8,916 nucleotides of DNA, taken from NCBI GenBank assembly GCA_035534835.1, contig DATLRE010000202.1, positions 1 through 8,916 of the forward strand. The letters are read 5' to 3'. Numbering within the stretch: the first letter of the stretch is position 1; each line of letters opens with the position of its first letter. Made by a program: the position numbers and the translations under genes. Source of the DNA: Bog-756 sp035534835 (GTDB lineage Bacteria; Actinomycetota; Acidimicrobiia; Acidimicrobiales; RAAP-2). Below the pieces are notes generated by a model. That model saw nothing but the letters and a program-made list of their open reading frames with translations, had not been told where the DNA came from and did no database searches. Shown in pieces: positions 1-5,996 of this stretch.

Positions 1-123
1 GTGCTCGAGCGCACCGGGCCGACCGACGAGGACCCCCGGTGGCGCTTCGCGCCCCAGCCGCCCTTCGGCCAGGAGCCCGACCTCGGGCTCGACCGGCCCC
101 CGGACGTGCCGGGGGGAGGCTGA
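1..123 (+). CDS. 3' end of an unidentified plus-strand gene (partial)
   Basis: Frame 1 is open from the window edge to a TGA at 121-123, giving 40 residues of a C-terminus. Nearly every codon ends in G or C (the GGA near the end is the exception), which is the codon signature of the other genes here and the main reason to call it coding. The visible peptide is rich in Pro, Gly, Asp and Arg and contains DPRWRF followed by a Pro-rich stretch ending GGG. It has no recognisable domain and looks like a disordered tail. The true start lies to the left of the window; the GTG at position 1 may simply be an internal valine. It converges on the minus-strand sugar cluster and is probably unrelated to it. 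Function unknown. The alternative is a chance open frame, which is less likely given the codon bias. Confidence 0.55.
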   Translation: MLERTGPTDEDPRWRFAPQPPFGQEPDLGLDRPPDVPGGG

Positions 124-130
124 CCGGCAC

Positions 131-152
131 CCCCGGAGGCCGGGCCCCGGGG
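131..152 (+). terminator. GC-rich hairpin after the plus-strand gene, no U-tract
   Basis: CCCCGG at 131-136 pairs with CCGGGG at 147-152. GG at 138-139 can pair with CC at 145-146 inside, leaving a 5-base loop and one bulged A. The hairpin begins 7 bases after the TGA of the plus-strand gene. No run of T follows on either strand, so a classical intrinsic terminator is not shown. Hairpins without a U-tract have been proposed as terminators in actinobacteria, and position favours that role here. Confidence 0.4.
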
Positions 153-161
153 CGGGTGGAC

Positions 162-183
162 GGATGGGTGGCGGATGGGAGGC
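162..183 (+). repeat. Two copies of an 11-bp G-rich tandem repeat
   Basis: The unit GGATGGGTGGC (162-172) is followed directly by GGATGGGAGGC (173-183), differing at one base. It lies in the gap between convergent genes, just before the G-quadruplex-type motif. The period of 11 bp matches that of the separate repeat at 217-249, although the units differ. Confidence 0.7.
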
Positions 184-209
184 GGGGGCGACGGGGGGGC
201 GAAACGGGG
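177..209 (+). other. G-quadruplex-type motif between convergent genes
   Basis: Four G-runs of at least three (177-179, 184-188, 193-199, 206-209) are separated by loops of 4, 4 and 6 bases, fitting the usual G3+N1-7 pattern. The run at 193-199 is seven G long. It would fold on the plus strand, or in read-through RNA from the plus-strand gene. On the minus-strand transcript the same stretch is C-rich. Folding is not proven by sequence alone. Confidence 0.5.
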
Positions 210-216
210 CGGACCC

Positions 217-249
217 GGTGGGCGTGCGGTGGGCGTGCGGTGGGCGTGT
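217..249 (+). repeat. Three copies of an 11-bp tandem repeat
   Basis: GGTGGGCGTGC occurs at 217-227 and 228-238, and a third copy at 239-249 differs only in its last base. It ends 13 bases before the stop codon of the galE-like gene, so it would be in the 3' untranslated part of the operon transcript. The period is close to one helical turn. Confidence 0.75.
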
Positions 250-262
250 TGGCGGAGTACAG

Positions 263-1228
263 CTAGAGCTCGCCGGACTCGGTCAGTCGACTCCGGACGA
301 ACTCGATCGTCGCGGCCGTGCCGACGCCCAGTTCCGTCCATGGGCTCCAGCCCAGTTGGATCCCGGCACGAGACGGGTCCAGGCAGTTCCGTGCCAGTTC
401 GCCGGCACGCAACGGCTTGAACGCCGGTACCGCATCCACACCGGCCTGGACCACCATCTCGCGGAACAACGTATTGACCGACGTCTCCCGACCGGTGCCG
501 ATGTTACAGACCAGTCCGCCGCCCTTGGTGGCGGCACGGACGAAGGCATCGACCACGTCGTCGACGTACACGAAGTCGCGGGTCTGTTCACCATCCCCGA
601 AGATGGTGACAGGCTGTCCCCGGAGCAGTCGTTCGGCGAAGATCGCCACCACGCCGGCCTCGCCGTGGGGATCCTGGCGGGGGCCGTAGACGTTGGCCAG
701 CGCCAGTGCGGCGAACTCGAGCGAGTGCAGTTCACGGTAGGCAAGCAGGTAGTCCAGGGCGGCCTTCTTCGACACGCCGTAGGGGGACAGCGGATGTTGG
801 GGCAACGATTCCTTCAGCGGAAGCTCGGATACGTCGGGCTCGCCGTAGAGGGTCCCTCCGCTCGCCGCGAACACCACCCGCTGCGCACCGCCCTTCCTTG
901 CCCCTTCGAGGACCCGCAGCGTGCCGAGGAGGTTGACGTCCGCGTCGAACACCGGGTCCGCCACGGACGCCCGGACATCGGCCTGTGCGGCGAGGTGGAA
1001 GATGACTTCCGGCGACCGGCGGACGACGAGGTCCACCACCTCCGGCGAGCGGATGTCGAGCCGGTGGAACGACAGGTCGTTGTCGGTCGAGGATCGGGCG
1101 GCGGCCAGGTTCGACAGCGACCCGGTCGACAGGTCGTCGATGACGTCCACCGAGTGGCCCTCGGCGAGCAGGCGGTCGACGAGGGTCGATCCGATGAATC
1201 CGGCGCCGCCGGTGACGAGTGCGCGCAT
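263..1228 (-). CDS. galE: NAD-dependent sugar epimerase, probable UDP-glucose 4-epimerase
   Basis: A 321-residue extended short-chain dehydrogenase that probably interconverts UDP-glucose and UDP-galactose in the cytoplasm through an NAD-bound 4-keto intermediate. The Rossmann motif GGAGFIG is at residues 7-13 and an acidic pair that would hold the NAD ribose is at D31-D32. S123 lies in SGGTLYG. The catalytic pair is Y150 and K154 in YGVSK. NVYGPRQDP is at 179-187 and DFVYVDDVV at 218-226. Length is normal for GalE. The frame stays open 110 codons further upstream, but the ATG at 1228 is chosen because the Rossmann fold begins there, GGGGAG (1235-1240) sits 6 bases before it, and it lies 2 bases after the preceding stop. 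It is last in the cluster and probably translationally coupled to the nucleotidyltransferase. Substrate is uncertain: relatives act on UDP-GlcNAc or UDP-glucuronate. Confidence 0.87.
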   Translation of the reverse strand: MRALVTGGAGFIGSTLVDRLLAEGHSVDVIDDLSTGSLSNLAAARSSTDNDLSFHRLDIRSPEVVDLVVRRSPEVIFHLAAQADVRASVADPVFDADVNLLGTLRVLEGARKGGAQRVVFAASGGTLYGEPDVSELPLKESLPQHPLSPYGVSKKAALDYLLAYRELHSLEFAALALANVYGPRQDPHGEAGVVAIFAERLLRGQPVTIFGDGEQTRDFVYVDDVVDAFVRAATKGGGLVCNIGTGRETSVNTLFREMVVQAGVDAVPAFKPLRAGELARNCLDPSRAGIQLGWSPWTELGVGTAATIEFVRSRLTESGEL

Positions 1229-1230
1229 GC

Positions 1231-2322
1231 TCAGCTCCCCGAAGGGTACCGTTCGCCGTCGAGCGTCGTGCCTGAGGCGATGACGGCTTCCGCACCGATG
1301 ACGGATACTCCGGTCACCACACACCGCTGACCCACGATCGCACCGGGGCCGACGATCGAATGGTCGACGGTCGCCCGTGCCGCAACCCGGGCTCGGGGCA
1401 GGAGCACCGAGTCGGACACCGTCGCCCCGTCCTCGACGACGGCCCCGGCCCCCACCACCGAGTCCGTCACCTTCGCATTGGGCGCTACGGACGAACCGCG
1501 GCCGAGCAAGGACCGGGTCGCCGATCCGGGTACGGCCTCCACCTCGCCGATCGTCCACACGCCGACGCCCAGTTCGGGGTCGGCGACAGCGTCCGGAGCC
1601 GGCGTCCCGGTCCGGCGGCCGCTGAGCAAGTCACGGTGGGCGCGCAAGTAGGCGTCGGGTGTGCCCGTGTCGAGCCAGTAAGCGTCCGAACCGCGGGCAA
1701 AGAGGGTGCCGTCGGCCACCATCGCCGGGAACGTCTCCCGCTCGATCGACACCCGGACGTCGGGAGCGACCCGGTCGAGCACCGACGGCTCGAACACGTA
1801 GACACCGGCGTTGATCAGGTTGGTCGGTGCTTCGTCACGCGGTGGCTTCTCGATGAAGGCGGTCACCCTGCCGTCGGCGTCGGTCGGGACGACGCCGAAG
1901 CTGCTCGGATCGTCGACCGGCGTCAGTCCGATCGTTCCCTCGGCTCCACGCTCCCCGTGGAACGTGACCAGATCGCTGATGTCGAAGTCGGTGAGCACGT
2001 CCCCGTTGAGGACCACGAAGGTGTCGTCGATCCCCGCGAATGCCGCAGCGAACCGGACGGCACCGGCGGTGTCGAGTGGCGTGGGCTCGACGGCGTAGGC
2101 CGTGCGGACCCCGGCGATGACCCCGTCAGGGTAGGCGTCGCTGAAGGCGTCGGGCCGGTAGCCGAGCGACAGGATGGCCTCGTCGATCCCGTGGGTGGCG
2201 AGGTGGCCGAGTACCCGCTCGATCATGGCCTGTTCGACGATCGGGAGCATCTGTTTCGGGGCGGTGAGCGTCAAAGGCCGGAGGCGGGTGCCCTCGCCGC
2301 CCACCAGGACGACGGCCCTCAC
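1231..2322 (-). CDS. Sugar-1-phosphate nucleotidyltransferase, probable mannose-1-phosphate guanylyltransferase
   Basis: A 363-residue two-domain enzyme. Residues 1 to about 235 are a nucleotidyltransferase fold: GGEGTRLRPLT at 8-18 binds the nucleotide triphosphate, K23 follows in APKQMLP, NGD at 106-108 carries a metal-binding Asp, EKP is at 158-160, NAG at 171-173 and DTGTP at 218-222. Residues from about 278 to 355 are hexapeptide repeats typical of a left-handed beta helix. This layout matches the actinobacterial protein called ManB in mycobacteria (Rv3264c), which makes GDP-mannose from mannose-1-phosphate and GTP. Glucose-1-phosphate thymidylyltransferase-like activity cannot be excluded. 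A Gln replaces the usual Pro in KPMLP. The GTG start overlaps the stop of the upstream membrane-protein gene (GTGA, 2319-2322), implying coupled translation. Confidence 0.85.
   Translation of the reverse strand: MRAVVLVGGEGTRLRPLTLTAPKQMLPIVEQAMIERVLGHLATHGIDEAILSLGYRPDAFSDAYPDGVIAGVRTAYAVEPTPLDTAGAVRFAAAFAGIDDTFVVLNGDVLTDFDISDLVTFHGERGAEGTIGLTPVDDPSSFGVVPTDADGRVTAFIEKPPRDEAPTNLINAGVYVFEPSVLDRVAPDVRVSIERETFPAMVADGTLFARGSDAYWLDTGTPDAYLRAHRDLLSGRRTGTPAPDAVADPELGVGVWTIGEVEAVPGSATRSLLGRGSSVAPNAKVTDSVVGAGAVVEDGATVSDSVLLPRARVAARATVDHSIVGPGAIVGQRCVVTGVSVIGAEAVIASGTTLDGERYPSGS
1235..1240 (-). promoter_or_regulatory. Ribosome binding site that fixes the galE-like start
   Basis: GGGGAG on the minus strand, 6 bases before the ATG at 1228, lies just inside the 3' end of the upstream nucleotidyltransferase gene. 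It is one of the clearer Shine-Dalgarno sequences in the window and decides the start against the much longer open frame. Confidence 0.65.
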
Positions 2323-3110
2323 CCCGTCGTTCCGCCGGGCTTCGTCGTCGAGGTGGGGACCGAGGTGCTGGTTGGCGCCGTGGTGGCCGTCGAACCGGTC
2401 GACGGCGTGAGCGTCGGTGCGGTCGTCGGTGTCGTGGGGCCGGACTGGTCTGCGGTGATCAGACTGGTGATCACCGAGGCGGGCGGCTTCGGCACCGTGG
2501 CGTTGGCAGGGACGAAGGCCATCGTGATCAGCTGACCGTTCTGGAACAGCAGGTTCTGCGGATCGCCGGGCGTCTGCGCACCCTGCTTCGACGTGAAGTT
2601 GGGCCAGCTGTAGACGATCACGACACCGGGCTTGCCCGAGTCGGGCGTCCCCTTGGGGCAGATGTCTCCGTTGCTGTAGGTCGGCTTGCCGGGGTAGCGG
2701 AGGGTCGAGTTGGTCAGTTCGAGCCCCTTGTAGCCAGAGACGAACTTGCCGAGCGTGGCGTTCGAGCCCGACTGCGAGCTGTCCGCCGGGGCGATCGTCA
2801 CGACGCCGTTGCCGTTCGCCGTCAGGCCCTTCCCGCTCTTGGCGGCGTTCGACGGCAAGTTGGGCTCAATCGTCCCGCAGACGTCGACGGCGAGTCCGGC
2901 GTACCAGGTCTGCTGGGTCGTGGGCGGTCCCGACGACGAAGTGGATTTGTGCGTCAGCTGGTACCGGCTGAACACGATCAGGCCCAGGCCGACGATGATG
3001 ATCACCGCCAGGCTGGCGTAGAAGTTGACGGGCATCTGCCCGCGATAGGTCCGACCGCCACCCGTGGTGGCGGCGCGCTGCACCCACTTGCCCGTCGAGT
3101 CGTTGGCCAT
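2319..3110 (-). CDS. Single-pass membrane protein of unknown function with Thr/Pro-rich tail
   Basis: 263 residues that I cannot assign to a named family. An N-terminal segment (1-29) holds GGGRTYRGQ and basic residues. A hydrophobic helix at about 30-48 (YASLAVIIIVGLGLIVF) is followed by SRYQ. An outer domain runs from about 60 to 223 and ends in a low-complexity tail (224-263) with 17 Thr, 5 Ser and 7 Pro in 40 residues. The basic N-terminus predicts N-in, C-out. The only cysteines, C78 and C151, lie in the outer domain and could form a disulfide. The ATG at 3110 has only a weak ribosome site. It begins 61 bp after wbbL and its stop overlaps the start of the nucleotidyltransferase gene, so it belongs to the cluster. 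The motifs resemble hypothetical proteins I recall from Acidimicrobiia. A cell-envelope role is inferred from position only. Confidence 0.85.
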   Translation of the reverse strand: MANDSTGKWVQRAATTGGGRTYRGQMPVNFYASLAVIIIVGLGLIVFSRYQLTHKSTSSSGPPTTQQTWYAGLAVDVCGTIEPNLPSNAAKSGKGLTANGNGVVTIAPADSSQSGSNATLGKFVSGYKGLELTNSTLRYPGKPTYSNGDICPKGTPDSGKPGVVIVYSWPNFTSKQGAQTPGDPQNLLFQNGQLITMAFVPANATVPKPPASVITSLITADQSGPTTPTTAPTLTPSTGSTATTAPTSTSVPTSTTKPGGTTG

Positions 3111-3171
3111 GATCGACCGACACCCTACAACGTCCGCCCGGCGGTCAGGACAGAGGGTCGGCTGGACATGG

Positions 3172-4059
3172 TCACGGGCCGGCGGCCCTGGCCAGACACG
3201 CCAGCACGGCCCGCACGACCACGCCGATCGCCACCAGCGGGAGCAGGGCCTTTCGCCAGCCCGTGGACGACCGTGCGGCGAACCGGAGCAGCGATCGGTG
3301 GTGCTCGAGGATCATCCGGTACGGGTGCCGATCGGTCGACCGGCCCTGGAGATGGGTGACCTCGGCGGCCGGGGCGTAGGCGATTCGCCACCCTGCACGT
3401 CCCAGGCGCCAGCACAGGTCGACGTCCTCCGCATACATGAAGTACGACTCGTCGAACCCGCCCATCTGCTCGAAGGCAGGACGGCGGACGAGGAAGCATG
3501 CGCCCGACACCCAGTCGACGGCCCGGACCTCGGCCGGTGCCCCGTCGAGCTCGCTGCGCTGGTAATTCCGGGTGAACCGGTTGTCGGGCGCGAACAGGCC
3601 GAGCAAGGCGTGGCCGGCGGCGTCGACCATCGACGGGAACCGTCGGGCCGACGGGTATCGGCCACCCTCGGGGGTGCGGATCAGGGGACCGACCAGGGCA
3701 CAGCCGGGATCGGCGTCGAGCACGACCGCCAGGGCCCCGACGGCATCGACCGGGATCTCGAGATCGGGGTTGCACACGAGTACGTACGGGGCCGTGGTCG
3801 CGGCCGCCCCTCGGTTGACCGCGGCACCATAGCCGAGGTTGCACCCGGGGACCACGACGTCGAGGTCGGGGACAGCCGCACGGGCGGCGGCGAGGGATCC
3901 GTCGATCGACCCGTTGTCGACCACCACGAGTTCGGCCAGGCCCGATTCCCGCAGGTCGGCGACACAACGCGCCAGCGCCGGACCGGACTCGTAGTTGACG
4001 ACGACCGCCGCAGTGCGGGGGGCGGCCGGCCGTACAGCGACGCCGGCGCCGGTGGTCAC
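3172..4059 (-). CDS. wbbL: Family 2 glycosyltransferase, WbbL-like rhamnosyltransferase
   Basis: 295 residues of a GT-A fold transferase. VDNGS (47-51) binds the nucleotide, NLGYGAAVNRG (74-84) and NPD (97-99, the DXD equivalent) follow, and WVSGACFLV (183-191) and EDVDLCWR (211-218, with the probable base) complete the site. YPSARRFPS (135-143) and the stretch around GLFAPDNRFTRNY (153-166) closely recall mycobacterial WbbL (Rv3265c), which moves rhamnose from dTDP-rhamnose to GlcNAc-pyrophosphoryl-polyprenol at the inner membrane face. A hydrophobic C-terminal stretch at about 271-290 could hold it to the membrane. The GTG start overlaps the upstream TGA (4056-4059). dTDP-rhamnose genes lie in the same cluster, supporting this donor. 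The exact acceptor is not known, and a different rhamnosyl acceptor is possible. Confidence 0.83.
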   Translation of the reverse strand: MTTGAGVAVRPAAPRTAAVVVNYESGPALARCVADLRESGLAELVVVDNGSIDGSLAAARAAVPDLDVVVPGCNLGYGAAVNRGAAATTAPYVLVCNPDLEIPVDAVGALAVVLDADPGCALVGPLIRTPEGGRYPSARRFPSMVDAAGHALLGLFAPDNRFTRNYQRSELDGAPAEVRAVDWVSGACFLVRRPAFEQMGGFDESYFMYAEDVDLCWRLGRAGWRIAYAPAAEVTHLQGRSTDRHPYRMILEHHRSLLRFAARSSTGWRKALLPLVAIGVVVRAVLACLARAAGP

Positions 4060-4823
4060 GGTTCGATCCGCGTGAACCGGTACTTGATCAGCGCGCGCAG
4101 GGCACCGATGCCGTCCCGCCAGGTGATCTTCTTGCCTTCGCTGAGTTCGCGCCCGGCATAGGAGATCGGCACCTCGTAGATGCGGAATCCCCGGCGCAGG
4201 ATCTTGGCCGTGATCTCGGGCTCGAAGTCGAACCGGTCCGATTCGATGGTCAGTCCGTCGAGCACCTGGCGGTCGAAGAGCTTGTAGCAGGTCTCCATGT
4301 CCGACATGGTCGACGAGTAGAGCAGGTTGGTCACGAGCGACAGGAACCGGTTGCCGATCCAGTGGAGGGGCAGCATGTTGATGCGCTCCCCGGTAAACCT
4401 GCTCCCGTAGACGACACGGGCCTTGCCCCGCAGGATGGGCTGGAGCAGTCGCGGCCAGTCCTCCGGGTCGTACTCGAGGTCGGCGTCCTGGATGAGCAGG
4501 AGGTCTCCCCGGGCGACACCCATCCCCGTCCGGATGGCGGCACCCTTGCCCTGGTTGACGGGATGGGTGAGCACGCGCACCGTGGAGTCGGCCAGCGCCG
4601 ACAGCACCTTGTCGGTCCCGTCCGAGGAGCCGTCGTCCACCACGATGACCTCGACGTCGACGGGCACGTCGACGGCCCGGATACGCCGGATGATCTCGGC
4701 GACGGTGACCCGCTCGTTGTAGACGGGGACGATCACCGACAGCAGGCGGTAGTCGCGCCGGCCGTCTCCGTCCTCGCCGTGGCGATCCGTCCCGCTGGCT
4801 TCGATTCCCTCGGGCTCAGGCAT
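4056..4823 (-). CDS. Family 2 glycosyltransferase, polyprenyl-phosphate sugar synthase (DPM1)-like
   Basis: 255 residues from the preferred start. After a charged 24-residue leader come LSVIVPVYNE (28-37), VVDDGSSDGT (61-70), NQGKGAAIRTG (90-100), QDADLEYDP (112-120, metal-binding DAD), GSRF (140-143) and SDMETCYKLF (174-183). This set is typical of the DPM1/GtrB-like branch of GT2, whose members load mannose or glucose from GDP- or UDP-sugar onto polyprenyl phosphate at the inner membrane face. No C-terminal membrane helices are visible, so it is the short catalytic type. I chose the ATG at 4823 because GAGGAG lies 9 bases before it; an in-frame ATG at 4868 would add 15 residues and has a weaker GGAG. 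Its stop overlaps the wbbL-like start. Donor is unproven, but a GDP-mannose-type enzyme is encoded nearby. Confidence 0.85.
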   Translation of the reverse strand: MPEPEGIEASGTDRHGEDGDGRRDYRLLSVIVPVYNERVTVAEIIRRIRAVDVPVDVEVIVVDDGSSDGTDKVLSALADSTVRVLTHPVNQGKGAAIRTGMGVARGDLLLIQDADLEYDPEDWPRLLQPILRGKARVVYGSRFTGERINMLPLHWIGNRFLSLVTNLLYSSTMSDMETCYKLFDRQVLDGLTIESDRFDFEPEITAKILRRGFRIYEVPISYAGRELSEGKKITWRDGIGALRALIKYRFTRIEP

Positions 4824-4832
4824 GCTCCGGCG

Positions 4833-4838
4833 CTCCTC
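4833..4838 (-). promoter_or_regulatory. Ribosome binding site for the DPM1-like gene
   Basis: GAGGAG on the minus strand, 9 bases before the ATG at 4823. It is stronger than the GGAG before the alternative ATG at 4868, and is the reason the shorter start is preferred. Confidence 0.5.
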
Positions 4839-4961
4839 GCTCGGCCCCCGGTGTCGGGGTCCGTCCATTCTCCATCATCTCCACGATCCCGACGACGGGT
4901 ACGGTCGACCGGGCCCTGGTGCCGGTCGAGGTCGGAATCCGCGGTGCGACCGACGCGACGC

Positions 4962-4987
4962 GAGCGCCCGGCGCCCCCGGCGCGCTC
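4962..4987 (-). terminator. Imperfect GC hairpin overlapping the decarboxylase stop codon
   Basis: Read on the minus strand, GAGCGC (4987-4982) and GCGCTC (4967-4962) form a 6-bp perfect stem around a 14-base GC loop. The stem begins inside the TGA stop at 4988-4986. No T-run follows. It sits at the head of the 162-bp gap before the glycosyltransferases, so it may stabilise the upstream message or weaken read-through. GC-rich DNA makes such stems by chance often, hence the low score. Confidence 0.25.
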
Positions 4988-5996
4988 ACGGCGCGGCCTC
5001 CGGGGTGGGCAGGCCCGCATCCTCGGCCAGGTAGGCCGCCGTGCGCGCGAGTCCCACCTCGAGACTGGTCGTGGGCTCCCATCCGAGTTCGGTGCGGGCC
5101 ACCGTGATGTCGGGACGGCGACGCGTCGGGTCGTCGGTCGGCAGGGGTCGGTGCTCGACCGTGGACGGCGATCGGAGCAGCTCGATCACCGTCCGCGCCA
5201 ACTGCAGCACCGTGTACTCGTCGGGGTTGCCGATGTTGACCGGACCGGTGAGGTCGGAGTCGAGCAGGGCCAGCAGCCCCCGCACCTCGTCCTCGACGTA
5301 GCAGAGGCTCCGGGTCTGGCTTCCGTCCCCGTAGACGGTGAGCGGCTCGCCCCGCAGACCCTGGAGAAGGAAGTTGGAGACCACGCGGCCGTCGTCGGGC
5401 CGCAGCCGGGGACCGTAGGTGTTGAAGATGCGCACGATGGCCACGTCGGCCCCCCGTGTCCGGTGGTGCGCCATGGTGAGTGCCTCGGCGAACCGCTTGG
5501 CCTCGTCGTAGACGCTGCGCGGACCGATCGGGTTGACTCGGCCCCAGTAGGACTCGGCCTGAGGGTGCACCTCGGGATCCCCGTAGACCTCGCTGGTCGA
5601 GGCGAGGAGGAAGCGTGCTCTATGGCGCTCCGCCAGTTCCAGGCCCCTGCGGGTGCCCTCGCTACCGACGGCGAGCGTCTCCAGCGGCAGGGCCAGGTAA
5701 TCGGGTGGTGACGCCGGGCTGGCGAGATTGCACACTGCGGTGATCTCGCCCTCGACGGGGATGTCCCGGCTGATGTCGGCCTCGACCAGCTCGAAGTCCG
5801 GCCGGCTCTCGAGGTGTGCCACGTTCGTGCGCCGGCCCGTCGAGAAGTCGTCCACACACACCACTTCGTCGCCGCGAGCGAGCAGTTGGTCACAGAGATG
5901 TGAGCCGAGGAACCCCGACCCGCCGAGCACCACGACCCGACCTCCGGGCCGACCTCCGGGCCGACCCCCGACTCCTCCGACGGTCCCTCCGCTCAC
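4986..5996 (-). CDS. uxs: UDP-glucuronate decarboxylase (UDP-xylose synthase)
   Basis: 336 residues of an extended short-chain dehydrogenase that would oxidise UDP-glucuronate at C4, decarboxylate it and reduce the keto intermediate to UDP-xylose using bound NAD. GGSGFLGSHL is at 25-34, the acidic pair D49-D50 follows, LASPASPPDY (91-100) is the family signature, STSEVYGDPEVHPQ is at 133-146, the catalytic pair is Y163 and K167 in YDEAKR, RIFNTYGPR is at 189-197 and GSQTRSLCYVED at 225-236. The frame is open to 6134, but GTG at 5996 is chosen because it overlaps the ugd stop as GTGA (5993-5996), the same arrangement as elsewhere in the cluster. The enzyme upstream makes its substrate. Before the Rossmann fold is an odd Gly/Arg/Pro leader built from a 12-bp DNA repeat. 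A related 4-keto-forming bifunctional enzyme is less likely because no formyltransferase domain is present. Confidence 0.9.
   Translation of the reverse strand: MSGGTVGGVGGRPGGRPGGRVVVLGGSGFLGSHLCDQLLARGDEVVCVDDFSTGRRTNVAHLESRPDFELVEADISRDIPVEGEITAVCNLASPASPPDYLALPLETLAVGSEGTRRGLELAERHRARFLLASTSEVYGDPEVHPQAESYWGRVNPIGPRSVYDEAKRFAEALTMAHHRTRGADVAIVRIFNTYGPRLRPDDGRVVSNFLLQGLRGEPLTVYGDGSQTRSLCYVEDEVRGLLALLDSDLTGPVNIGNPDEYTVLQLARTVIELLRSPSTVEHRPLPTDDPTRRRPDITVARTELGWEPTTSLEVGLARTAAYLAEDAGLPTPEAAP
5937..5970 (+). repeat. 12-bp in-frame tandem repeat in the decarboxylase N-terminus
   Basis: CCGACCTCCGGG occurs twice without change (5937-5948, 5949-5960), and a third, incomplete copy with one mismatch covers 5961-5970. 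On the coding minus strand it encodes GGRP repeated ahead of the Rossmann fold (residues 10-20). Because the unit is four codons, gain or loss of copies would keep the frame. Confidence 0.75.

Larger units (their letters stand above)
150..250 (-). terminator. C-rich, G-poor 3' region: candidate Rho-dependent termination zone
   Basis: Counting 151-250 by hand gives 62 G, 17 C, 12 T and 9 A on the plus strand. The minus-strand transcript leaving the last gene of the cluster would therefore be about 62% C and 17% G. Unstructured C-over-G bubbles just after a stop codon are the hallmark of Rho-utilisation sites. There is no hairpin plus U-tract for this operon, which makes Rho a natural candidate. 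This is inferred from base composition only. Confidence 0.4.

Noticed and set aside
1229..1558. N-terminal extension of the epimerase frame to 1558
   Set aside because: It lies entirely within the nucleotidyltransferase gene, encodes Arg-rich low-complexity sequence, and a clear ribosome site marks the ATG at 1228.
3122..3148. Possible promoter for the unknown membrane protein (TAGGGT at 3127-3122 with CTGACC at 3148-3143, minus strand)
   Set aside because: The spacer is only 15 bases and the -35 match is poor. Transcription would start within a few bases of the ATG. Not strong enough to call.
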